Shown here piece by piece: positions 25,553 through 33,218 of a stretch of 64,000 nucleotides of DNA (within the stretch, counting starts at the first letter, position 1; each line of letters begins with the position of its first letter). The stretch comes from Thermoguttaceae bacterium (GTDB taxonomy: Bacteria > Planctomycetota > Planctomycetia > Pirellulales > Thermoguttaceae), in assembly GCA_017937485.1 (NCBI GenBank), contig JAGBDN010000086.1, positions 1 to 64,000 of the forward strand, read 5' to 3'. The notes under the pieces were generated by a model, which was not told the origin of the DNA, ran no database searches, and worked only from the letters and a program-made list of their open reading frames with translations. The position numbers were made by a program, and so were the translations under genes.

Positions 25553-26653
25553 TTGCAAACGAACCGCCTTTTTCTCGTTAAAAATCGTCGTCGTTTTACG
25601 TCGTTATTATTAAGCGCGGCGTTTTTCGCGTCGCCTGTTTTCGCCGCCGACGAATACCCGAGCGCCGAAGTCGCGCCGGATTTGCGCCTTCCGGCGACGC
25701 TCGAAGAAACGCCCGCCGCGCCGACTTTCGAGGAGCCGACGTTCGAGTCCGCGCCGATTTACGCCGTCGACGATTCGAGCGAGCGGTCGTTCGATTCCAG
25801 TCTCTCCGCCGACGCGACGCCGCAACCGGGGTTCGCCGCCAATATTTCGTCGGCGACGGCGAATATCGGGCGCATGTACCGCGGCGCCAACGTCGATTTC
25901 GACCTCGTTTCGGGCGATTTCGGCTTCGTCGGGCTTGGCGCGAACGCGACGTTCGGCTTCCCGTCGCCGAAAGCGGGGCATTTCGTTTTGGCGACGCCGA
26001 GTATTCGCTGGCGGCAGTACGACGTTCCCGATTGGGCGGTCGGCTCCGATTCGCTCGGGATTATCTCGACCGGCGCGACGTTTCATTACGTTATTCCGAA
26101 ATCGGAGCGTTGGACGTTCGACGTCGCGCTCGGGCTGAATTGGAACAGCGACGGAAAGTCGACCAACTCGGAAGGTTTGAACGTTTTCGGCTCCGGCGTC
26201 GGGCTTTGGACGTATTCGGAGCGGCTGAAATGGGCGTTTGGGTTAGCTTACACTAATTCCGGCGATTACGATATTTTCCCGATTATCGGCGCGACTTGGA
26301 AGCCGAACGACCTTTGGATCGTCGATCTGATGTTCCCGGCGCCGAAGGTTTCGCGCAAAATCGAACGTTGGAGCCGTTCCGACGCGACGTATTGGGGCTA
26401 TCTCGGCTTTGCGTTCGACGCGAACGACGCCGTTTTCGAAACCGATTGGGGAACCGACGCCCGACTCGAACGGAGCGACGTTCGGCTCTCGCTCGGCGTC
26501 GAGAAAAAGGCGGAAGCCGGACTCCGTTGGGCCGCCGAACTCGGGACGACGTTCTCCCGAGATTTCGACGTCGAAAGCCTCGAAGGGCGGTATTGGCGCG
26601 CCGGTTACAGCCCGGACGCCGCGCTCTACTTCAAAACGAAGTTTGCGTTTTGA
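25553..26653 (+). CDS. Outer-membrane beta-barrel protein (DUF6268-like)
   Basis: A 366-residue protein starting at TTG, with AAGGAG eight bases upstream. A signal peptide (LLLSAAFFASPVFA) is followed by a Pro/Glu-rich acidic segment (about 35-95). The rest is amphipathic beta strands rich in Trp/Tyr/Phe (FVGLGANATFGFPS, WTFDVALGLNWNSDG, LKWAFGLAYTNSGDYDIFPIIGATWKP) and ends in aromatic ALYFKTKFAF, the C-terminal Phe typical of BAM-assembled barrels. The layout resembles the DUF6268 barrels of planctomycetes. The role is unknown. Confidence 0.75.
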   Translation: MQTNRLFLVKNRRRFTSLLLSAAFFASPVFAADEYPSAEVAPDLRLPATLEETPAAPTFEEPTFESAPIYAVDDSSERSFDSSLSADATPQPGFAANISSATANIGRMYRGANVDFDLVSGDFGFVGLGANATFGFPSPKAGHFVLATPSIRWRQYDVPDWAVGSDSLGIISTGATFHYVIPKSERWTFDVALGLNWNSDGKSTNSEGLNVFGSGVGLWTYSERLKWAFGLAYTNSGDYDIFPIIGATWKPNDLWIVDLMFPAPKVSRKIERWSRSDATYWGYLGFAFDANDAVFETDWGTDARLERSDVRLSLGVEKKAEAGLRWAAELGTTFSRDFDVESLEGRYWRAGYSPDAALYFKTKFAF

Positions 26654-26694
26654 CGCCGGTTTTCCCGTCGCGGTTTGCGCAATGTTTCCATTTT

Positions 26695-26735
26695 AACGCC
26701 GCTTGCTCTTTTTATCGAGCGCGCGGCGTTTTTTT
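26695..26735 (+). terminator. Terminator after the barrel gene
   Basis: AACGCCGC (26695-26702) pairs with GCGGCGTT (26723-26730), with additional GCTC/GAGC pairing inside, followed by a T run through 26735. A classical intrinsic terminator about 40 bases past the stop. Confidence 0.8.
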
Positions 26736-26759
26736 AACGTCGAAACGGGGCGGAGCGTT

Positions 26760-26831
26760 CGGTGTAAAACGCCTAAAAACCTCAAAGGGGCTAAAACGTC
26801 GAAAGTTCTTAAAGCGTCTAAAATGTTTAAA
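26760..26831. repeat. 9-base-period TAAA repeat, eight units
   Basis: Eight consecutive 9-base units, each ending in AAA: for example CGGTGTAAA, ACGCCTAAA, AACCTCAAA, GGGGCTAAA, ACGTCGAAA, GTTCTTAAA, GCGTCTAAA, ATGTTTAAA. The six leading bases vary while the AAA phase is exact. It lies between converging genes, just after a terminator. Confidence 0.85.
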
Positions 26832-26884
26832 ACGCCGACATTTTGCTCTTCGCCCTTTTCGCCCCGTTTGCGTCGCCGTTAAAA

Positions 26885-28498
26885 TCAATACTTTTGGAGC
26901 AGCTTCAACGTCTCGCGGTCGAGTTTGAGTCCGCGCCAATCTTCGTAATCGACGTCGGCGCGCCCGCTGTCGGCGATTCCGAACGAGCCGCGGAAGTTCC
27001 AAAGCGCCCACCCCCAACCGGCTTCGCGCCAGTTGAGCAGCATATCTTCCATCCAGCGGCGAACGACGTCGATCGGCGTTTTGTTAAACGCGCCAAACTC
27101 GCCGACCATCACCCCGATCCCGTGTTTTTCCGCCTCTTGCCAAGGCTCGACGCACGTCTTTTTCAGCCAAGCGCGGTCTTTCATAACGCCGCCGGTCAGC
27201 GACGCGTTCCCGTTTTCGACCGCGTACTTGAACGCCGTCGGCTCTTTCGCGCCCCAATCGGGCCCGCCCTCGGAAACGACTTCGGCGACGTTCGGGGCGG
27301 AAACGGCGATTTCGGCGATCGTCGCCCAGTCGCCGTCGACGTTCGCGACCGTCAGCCGCTTCGCGCCGTTCGGAATTTTGACCGTTAAATCGAGATCGTA
27401 CACGTTTTGATAAACGTTGTACGCTTGGACGAAAACGGCCTCTTTCCATTCGCCTTTTCCGCCTTGGGGGACGAAGCGTCGGCGAAGAATCTCGCGCCCG
27501 TCCGCCTCGACGACGATTTCCGCCGCGACCGAGACCGTCCCGACGCGCAAACGGAGCGTCGCGTCGTTCGGGAAGGGGCCGTCGACCGTCCAAGGCTTGC
27601 GAACGCCTTCGGAAAGCCCGCCTTTATTCGGTTGCGGCATAAGCGCGTTGTGCGAAACGCCGGGCCAACGCGGGGCCGGAAGGTCTTTGTAATTTACCCA
27701 GCTTGCCCCGCAGTGCGACACTTCCATCGGCGCGTACCCGCGAGTCGCCTGCGCGACGCGGAGTTTCGCCAACGGCAAATAAGGTCGCGTTCCGTATCCG
27801 AGCCCGTCGCAGGAGATCAGCCGGTCGGCGTCTTCGGAGCGAATCGCGTCGACGACGGTCGAAACGACCTTCATAAACTCGTCGTCGGAACAGCCGTCCG
27901 GCTCGTTGAAGAGGTTGAAGCTGACGAGTTCGTTCGGGTAGCCCGCGTACCGCTTCGCGAAGACCCGCCAATGTTCGGCGCAAACGGCGAGCGTCTCGGC
28001 GTCCTTCCAAACGGTCGGGCGTTCCGGCGGATTGGCGACGGTGTAACCGGGCGCGCGGTGGAAGTTCATACAGACGTGAACGCCGTATTTGTCGCCGTAT
28101 TCGACCGCTTTGTCGATTTCGGCGAGCGTCTTTTCGTTGAAGCGTTTCCGGTCGCCGTCGACGATCCAGCAGCGGTAGTCCATCGGGAGTCGAACGAAGT
28201 TGAACCCGAGGTCGGCGATGTTGCGGAAGTCGTCCTCGCGAAACGGTTTATTGTCGTAAACCATAAACTTTTCGAGGAGGTTGAAACCGCGCCAACGGGG
28301 CAGTTTGTCGTAACGCGGCGTCGGGAGCGTCGAGCGTTTCGACGGCGCGGCGAAGGCGTTCGAGAAGAGTCCGGGAACGCCGAGCGGGGCGGCGACGGAC
28401 GCGGCGGCGAGCGCGGCGCCCGATTTCAATACGTCGCGGCGAGTCGGCGAACGGTCGGCGGAAACGCGGGAAGGAAGGGAAAAACGGTCGGCGGACAC
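26885..28498 (-). CDS. Tat-exported glycoside hydrolase family 5 (cellulase-like)
   Basis: A 537-residue protein with a Tat signal (TRRDVLKSGAALAAASVAAP). The GH5 barrel opens with RGFNLLEKF, FVRLPMDYRCW and the VHVCMNFHRAPGY strand. The acid/base Glu is in SFNLFNEPDG (about 199) and the nucleophile in GVMVGEFGAF (about 467). Between them, about residues 285-420 form a beta-rich insertion (ATLRLRVGTVSVAAEIVVEADG, NVYDLDLTVKIPNG) that looks like a carbohydrate-binding or sugar-acting accessory domain inside the barrel. It should attack beta-linked polysaccharide outside the cytoplasm. The start is GTG with AAAGG upstream. Confidence 0.9.
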   Translation of the reverse strand: MSADRFSLPSRVSADRSPTRRDVLKSGAALAAASVAAPLGVPGLFSNAFAAPSKRSTLPTPRYDKLPRWRGFNLLEKFMVYDNKPFREDDFRNIADLGFNFVRLPMDYRCWIVDGDRKRFNEKTLAEIDKAVEYGDKYGVHVCMNFHRAPGYTVANPPERPTVWKDAETLAVCAEHWRVFAKRYAGYPNELVSFNLFNEPDGCSDDEFMKVVSTVVDAIRSEDADRLISCDGLGYGTRPYLPLAKLRVAQATRGYAPMEVSHCGASWVNYKDLPAPRWPGVSHNALMPQPNKGGLSEGVRKPWTVDGPFPNDATLRLRVGTVSVAAEIVVEADGREILRRRFVPQGGKGEWKEAVFVQAYNVYQNVYDLDLTVKIPNGAKRLTVANVDGDWATIAEIAVSAPNVAEVVSEGGPDWGAKEPTAFKYAVENGNASLTGGVMKDRAWLKKTCVEPWQEAEKHGIGVMVGEFGAFNKTPIDVVRRWMEDMLLNWREAGWGWALWNFRGSFGIADSGRADVDYEDWRGLKLDRETLKLLQKY

Positions 28499-28648
28499 GG
28501 CGGCACCTTTCGAGCGTCGAAACGCAAAAAGACGTTCATTAATTAATAAGGGGAAAAACGGGAGTAATCGCCGCTCGACGTATTGGCGACGCCTGTTAAA
28601 ATAGGGAAAATAGGAAACGGCGTTCGTCGGCGTCGACGCGACGTTTTC

Positions 28649-28677
28649 ATTATATAAAAGCGAAACCGGCGCGTCAA
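28649..28677 (-). promoter_or_regulatory. Promoter of the GH5 gene
   Basis: On the minus strand TTGACG (28672-28677) and TATAAT (28649-28654) are separated by 17 bases, with a leader of about 145 bases. Confidence 0.7.
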
Positions 28678-28850
28678 GCGTTTTGTTCGGTTTCGGCGTT
28701 TTTCTTGCGCCGAGCGAACGGTTTTAGCGATTTTGCGGATATTAACGACGAAGACGACAAGGAAACGTCGCGACGACGGACGCCGCCGCCGATTTTGGAC
28801 GAAAAAAACGACAAATTCGAAAAAAATGGGAAAAATTTCGCCGATTTTGC

Positions 28851-28879
28851 TTGCAATTTGCGCGTTATCCTTGTACAAT
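28851..28879 (+). promoter_or_regulatory. Promoter of the Gfo/Idh gene at 29001
   Basis: TTGCAA (28851-28856) and TACAAT (28874-28879) are separated by 17 bases, with a leader of about 115 bases. Confidence 0.7.
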
Positions 28880-29000
28880 AAGAACGTTCCGTATTTTGTC
28901 GACGGTTTTCGCATTTTTACAACTATTGTGGAGCGCGTCGATTTCCGCTTGATATTTTTGCGCGTCGCGGCGATTGTCGGCGACGTTCGAGGAGCGTTTT

Positions 29001-30362
29001 ATGAGTACTTTTTCGCGTCGTTCTTTTCTGAAAACGTCCGGTTTGGCGACCGTCGCCGCGACGATTCCCGCCGTTTCGGCTCCGCGCGTTCACGCCGGCG
29101 AAGACAACACGATTCGCATCGCTTGGATCGGTTGCGGCGGTCGCGGCAACGGCGCCGTCCGTCAAGCGTTGAACGCCGACCCGAACACGAAACTTTGGGC
29201 CGTCGCCGACGCGTTCAAAGAACGCGCTTTCAACGCCGTCGCCAGCGTTAAAGAAACGCACGGCGAAGACCGCGTCGACGTTCCGGAAGAACGCACGTTC
29301 TACGACCTCGACGGTTACAAAGCCGCGATCGACACCCTCCGCGACGGCGACGTCGTTCTTCTGACGACGCCGCAAGGTTTCCGCCCGATCACGTTCGAAT
29401 ACGCGGTCAACAAGAAGGAAAAAATCAACGTCTTCGCCGAAAAACCGCTTGGCGTCGACATTCCGGGCCTCAAACGCATCCTCGCCGCGAACGAAGTCGC
29501 GAAACAAAAGGGGATTCAAGTCGGCGTCGGTTTGAACAATCGCCACTACGACCGCACCCGTCAAACGGTCGAAGCGATTCAAGAAGGCAAACTCGGCGAA
29601 GTCCTCAACACTTGGGTTTATCGCCTCCAAGGCCCGCACAACCTGAACTGGCAAGAATCCCGCACCGCGCTCCAAAACGAAATCGCGAACATCTTCTGCT
29701 TCGACTGGACGAGCGGCGGTTTCATCGTCGACGCGTTGATTCACAACATCGACATCTGCTGCTGGTGCATGCAAGACTACCCGATCGCCGCGAACGGCGT
29801 CGGCGGTCGCCTCGTCGACCCGCACGACAAGGGCCTCCGTCGCTCGAAAGACCAACTCATCGACTGCGCCGCCGTCGAATACACCTTCAAAGACGGTCGC
29901 AAGATGATGCTCCAAACCCGCACCGTTCCGAACTGCTGGGGCTTCTTCCAAGCGAACGTTCAAGGGACGAAGGGCTGCAGCCAGCTCGGCGAAGGCGTCG
30001 GCGACCCGGCTATCTACGAAGGGACGGAAATGCTGAACACGCATACCCGCAAAGCGATTTGGAAGCCGGAAGCGGGCCCGAACGACTCGTACCAAGACGA
30101 ACACGTCCGCCTCTTCGACGCGATTCGCAACAACAAACCGTGGAACGAAATTCAATACGGCGTCGACGCGACCGCGACGGCGATCCTCGGTCGCACCGCC
30201 GTCGAAACCGGTCAACGCGTTTCGATGGAACAAGTTTGGGATTCGACGCGCGAACTCGTTCCGAACATCGACGCGCTCCGCATCGATAGCGAATCCCCGG
30301 CCGAACGCGACGAAAACGGCAACTACTGGATTGGCACCCCGGGCGTTACGAAGGTTTCCTGA
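29001..30362 (+). CDS. Tat-exported Gfo/Idh/MocA family oxidoreductase, likely highly expressed
   Basis: A 453-residue protein with a Tat signal (SRRSFLKTSGLATVAATIPA). The Rossmann motif IAWIGCGGRGNGAV and the family segment NVFAEKPLGVD (Glu-Lys-Pro) place it in Gfo/Idh/MocA; FIVDALIHNIDICCWCM is the substrate-domain helix. It would oxidise or isomerise a sugar or inositol with bound NAD(P). Codon choice is shifted to AAC, ATC, GAC, CTC and CGC compared with neighbours, which suggests strong expression. A consensus-like promoter, GAGGAG before the start and a strong terminator frame it as a single-gene unit. Confidence 0.93.
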   Translation: MSTFSRRSFLKTSGLATVAATIPAVSAPRVHAGEDNTIRIAWIGCGGRGNGAVRQALNADPNTKLWAVADAFKERAFNAVASVKETHGEDRVDVPEERTFYDLDGYKAAIDTLRDGDVVLLTTPQGFRPITFEYAVNKKEKINVFAEKPLGVDIPGLKRILAANEVAKQKGIQVGVGLNNRHYDRTRQTVEAIQEGKLGEVLNTWVYRLQGPHNLNWQESRTALQNEIANIFCFDWTSGGFIVDALIHNIDICCWCMQDYPIAANGVGGRLVDPHDKGLRRSKDQLIDCAAVEYTFKDGRKMMLQTRTVPNCWGFFQANVQGTKGCSQLGEGVGDPAIYEGTEMLNTHTRKAIWKPEAGPNDSYQDEHVRLFDAIRNNKPWNEIQYGVDATATAILGRTAVETGQRVSMEQVWDSTRELVPNIDALRIDSESPAERDENGNYWIGTPGVTKVS

Positions 30363-30431
30363 GGCGACGCATAGGGCGCGCAAACGGACACGCCGCGCTT
30401 GTTAAAGCGTCGGTAAAAGTTTGCCCCGATT

Positions 30432-30499
30432 AAAAAACGCCGAAGTTCGAGCGGCGACGTTTGAAAATAGCGTCGACCGTTCGAGCGTCGGCGTTTTTT
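30432..30499. terminator. Terminator after the Gfo/Idh gene
   Basis: AAAAAACGCCGA (30432-30443) pairs perfectly with TCGGCGTTTTTT (30488-30499); inside, GTTCGAGCG-like bases pair further. It works in either direction. Confidence 0.8.
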
Positions 30500-30614
30500 G
30501 TTTGCCGCGCGCCGAGGGACAGATTGACGCGTTAAAATAGAGCAAAATTGGAAAAGTGGGAGAAAAAACGACGAAGGAGAAAGCGTTTTTCCGACGCGGC
30601 GCGAAGCGGTCGAG

Positions 30615-30875
30615 TTGGCGCGACGGTTGGTTGCGGCCGGCTTTTTGATCGGCGGAGGCGCGGCGTTCGTCGTTTGCCGCTTTGATCGCTGCGTCGCCGA
30701 CGCGTTTTTCTTCCGGTTGGCGCCGAAATCGCCGCTGAAAATCGCGACGTATTTAGGAATCGCGTTCGTCGGGAACGCTTGCGGCGCGCGGTTCCTTAAC
30801 GCGACGTTAAAAACGAATAAAAGCGGCGTTGAAACGACGAGAAACGGCGACGCGGCGACGAAAAACGCGGCGTAA
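30615..30875 (+). CDS. Possible small membrane protein
   Basis: An 86-residue frame from TTG. Codon choice matches real genes here (GCG, ACG, GTC rich). Two hydrophobic stretches (LVAAGFLIGGGAAFVVC and IATYLGIAFVGNACGA) could span the membrane, followed by a charged tail. The frame is open upstream without another start codon, and no Shine-Dalgarno is at proper distance, though AAGGAG lies about 35 bases before. It sits between two terminators. No family is recognised. Confidence 0.35.
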   Translation: MARRLVAAGFLIGGGAAFVVCRFDRCVADAFFFRLAPKSPLKIATYLGIAFVGNACGARFLNATLKTNKSGVETTRNGDAATKNAA

Positions 30876-30913
30876 TCGGCTGGAAACGTCGAGCGAGAAC
30901 GAACGAAAGAGCG

Positions 30914-30956
30914 CAAAAAAAACTCGCGAACCGAAACGGGAACGCGAGTTTTTTTG
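30914..30956. terminator. Bidirectional terminator before the carbonic anhydrase gene end
   Basis: AACTCGCG (30921-30928) preceded by an A run pairs with CGCGAGTT (30943-30950) followed by a T run. It serves the minus-strand carbonic anhydrase gene ending at 30993. Confidence 0.8.
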
Positions 30957-30992
30957 CGTTAAGTTAAGCGAAACGCCGGTTTAAACGTTCGT

Positions 30993-31736
30993 TTAGAGAG
31001 CGAGTTTGGCGTCGCGTTTTTCTTTCAGGTCTTTTTTCGATTTGATCGGGGCGCGCCAGTCGACTTTGCCGGTTTTGACGTTGTAAATCGCCGGAACGAT
31101 CCAAAGTTTGCCCTTTTCGAGCGCTTCGACCGTCATCGGGCTGTGTTCGAAAAGTTCTTCGACCGCGACGTAAGCGTTTTCGACGACCGCCGCTTCGATC
31201 AGCGCGGCGCCGGAAAGTTCCGGACGCGCGGCGCGAACGCGCTTGACCGCCGGTTCGATGTGCGAAACGAGCGACTTAATGTGCCCGTCGGCGTGTTCGT
31301 GTTCGACCGTCGCCGTAACCGCGCCGCATTGCGTGTGTCCCAAAACGACCAAAATCGGCGTGCCGAGGTGCGAAACGCCGTACTCGATCGAGCCGGTTTC
31401 GTCGTCGGCGCAAACCCCGCCCGCGACGCGAACGACGAAGACGTCGCCGAAGCCTTGGTCGAAGAGCAACTCGACCGGAACGCGGGAGTCGCTGCAGCCG
31501 AGAACCGTCGCGAACGGGTGTTGGCCGTGTTCCGCCGTGTCGACGAGGCGGTCGAAATTCGAGTGCGGATGCGCGGTCTTGTTCGCGGCGAAACGTTCGT
31601 TGCCTTGAACGAGAAGACGGAGCGCTTCGTCGGCGGAAACGCCGGGCCCCGCGTCGTTAGCGGCGGCGAAGTTCGAGAAAACGGCGCAGGTCGAGAGAAG
31701 AGCGAGAGCGAGGAAAGAAAACGCGACGCGTTTCAT
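30993..31736 (-). CDS. Exported beta-class carbonic anhydrase
   Basis: A 247-residue enzyme interconverting CO2 and bicarbonate. The beta-class zinc site is complete: CSDSRVP (Cys and the Asp-Arg dyad) and HTQCGAV (His and Cys); VRVAGGV and GSIEYGVSHLGTPILVVLGH are family core. A signal peptide (FSFLALALLSTCAVFSNFAAA) implies a periplasmic location; L-S-T-C could alternatively act as a lipobox. The start at MKRVAF is chosen because the signal peptide begins there and AGGAG precedes it; the longer frame adds 38 unlikely residues. Confidence 0.94.
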   Translation of the reverse strand: MKRVAFSFLALALLSTCAVFSNFAAANDAGPGVSADEALRLLVQGNERFAANKTAHPHSNFDRLVDTAEHGQHPFATVLGCSDSRVPVELLFDQGFGDVFVVRVAGGVCADDETGSIEYGVSHLGTPILVVLGHTQCGAVTATVEHEHADGHIKSLVSHIEPAVKRVRAARPELSGAALIEAAVVENAYVAVEELFEHSPMTVEALEKGKLWIVPAIYNVKTGKVDWRAPIKSKKDLKEKRDAKLAL

Positions 31737-31938
31737 TGGGGTAAAGCTCCTAATCGTTGGGGTTAATCGGCGTCGCGTCGAACTAAGGGCGCGGCGCTCC
31801 GGAAACAAACGCGACGTCGGGGACGACGTAAAAGAGGCTCCGGCGCGCAAACGGGAATAAACGGCAAACGACCGCGCTTCGAACGTCTCGAAGACGACGA
31901 GCGCGGCGTTTGATTGTTTTAACGGAAATAACGGGCGG

Positions 31939-33123
31939 TCAACGGCGCTTTTTCTCGGCGACCAAGCGTTCGTAAAGCTCGACGTGTCGGGCGATTAACG
32001 CGTCGAGCGAAAATTCGCGTTCGACGCGGGCCCGCGCCGCGTCGGCTAGCGTTCGACGCAGCGAAGCGTTTTCGGGTTTCAGCAAACGGAACGTTTCGCG
32101 AGTCAGCGCGGTGCGGCGGCGGATGCGGTCGCCGTCGAATTCCGGGACGAGGACGCCGGTTTCGCCGGGGATAACGAGATCGCGGTTCCCGGGAACGTCC
32201 GAGGCGACGACCGGAACGCCGCAACTTTGCGCTTCCAAAATCGCGTTCGATTGGCCTTCGTAAGCGCTGCAATTCCAAAGGACGTCAAAATTGGGCATAA
32301 GGCGCGAAACGTCGTCGCGTTCGCCGAGGAAGCGGACTCGGTCGGCGACGCGCAGGTCGTCTCGGTAACGGAGGAGCGACTCGCGCTCCGGGCCGTCGCC
32401 GATAACGAGGAGGTAAAAATCGAGCTGGGCGAATTTCAGTTGGTCGGCGGCCCAAAGCGCTTCCTTGACGCGTTTTTGCGGCCAAAGTCGCGCGACCAAC
32501 CCGATCAACAACGGAAGACGGCCCGGCTCGAAGGGCAGTTTTAACTCTTTTAACAGCGCGATCTTCGCGGCGTCGGCGGTCGCGGCGTCGGCGGGACGCG
32601 GGAAGGGCGGCGGCTCGACGGCGTTCGGAACGACGACGAACTTCTCGGCGGGGATTCCGCGCTCGACGTAAAAGTCGACGATACCGGAGCTGTTGACCGC
32701 GAACGCGTCCGTTTTCGGTTCAAGGCGACGGTCGACCCAACCTTGCCAACGCGCCTTCCAAGGGTCGAGACAACGCTCGCCGCAAACGACCGCCGGAACG
32801 CCGAGCGAAAACGCGGCGCGCCGCCCGTAAGCGTTCGCGGCGAAAAGCCAAGTGTGAACGACGTCGGGGCGGAAGTCGCGAATAATTTTCTTCAACCGCC
32901 AATAAGCGCGCGGCGAAAATTTAGCGGTTTTGCCGATTATGTCGACCGGAACGCCGGCGTCGCGGAGCGTCGCTTCGTAAGGGCCGCCCCGCGTCAGCGC
33001 GACGACGCGAACGTCGAAACGTTCTTTGGGAAGGTTGGCCGCGAGAAGCGTCAGCTGCTTTTCGGCGCCGCAACGGTCGAGCGTCGGAATAACGAGAAGA
33101 ATTTTAAGGCGGTTCGGCGTCAT
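31939..33123 (-). CDS. Glycosyltransferase family 4 protein
   Basis: A 394-residue GT-B enzyme: the N-terminal LLVIPTLDRCGAEKQLTLLA glycine-turn motif, DVVHTWLFAANAYGRRAA, then the C-terminal LLIGLVARLWPQKRVKEAL and the nucleotide-sugar site SAYEGQSNAILEAQSCGVPVVASDVPGNRDLV with the E-x7-E pattern. It probably adds a sugar to a lipid-linked or surface glycan on the cytoplasmic side of the membrane. The ATG at 33123 is preferred over a TTG seven codons upstream; neither has a Shine-Dalgarno. No neighbouring glycan genes help to define the product. Confidence 0.9.
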   Translation of the reverse strand: MTPNRLKILLVIPTLDRCGAEKQLTLLAANLPKERFDVRVVALTRGGPYEATLRDAGVPVDIIGKTAKFSPRAYWRLKKIIRDFRPDVVHTWLFAANAYGRRAAFSLGVPAVVCGERCLDPWKARWQGWVDRRLEPKTDAFAVNSSGIVDFYVERGIPAEKFVVVPNAVEPPPFPRPADAATADAAKIALLKELKLPFEPGRLPLLIGLVARLWPQKRVKEALWAADQLKFAQLDFYLLVIGDGPERESLLRYRDDLRVADRVRFLGERDDVSRLMPNFDVLWNCSAYEGQSNAILEAQSCGVPVVASDVPGNRDLVIPGETGVLVPEFDGDRIRRRTALTRETFRLLKPENASLRRTLADAARARVEREFSLDALIARHVELYERLVAEKKRR

Positions 33124-33218
33124 CGCGTCGGCGGAAACGTTCAAATCAAACGGATTAACGGAAAAACGAAAACGACGCGACGCCGGTTAAAACGTCGCGC
33201 CGAAAATAAAGGGCGAGA

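Larger units (their letters stand above)
28499..29000. other. Divergent promoter region between GH5 and Gfo/Idh genes
   Basis: A 502-base gap containing a promoter for each neighbour (28649-28677 minus, 28851-28879 plus) and a short 9-base-period run (GTTTTAGCG, ATTTTGCGG at about 28722-28740). No gene is supported. Confidence 0.6.

Noticed and set aside
28923..30383. 486-residue minus-strand frame opposite the Gfo/Idh gene
   Set aside because: Antisense shadow of a clearly conserved gene; no start signal or family.
30323..30916. 197-residue minus-strand frame
   Set aside because: It crosses two strong terminators and overlaps the end of the Gfo/Idh gene; its codon use is unlike real genes here.
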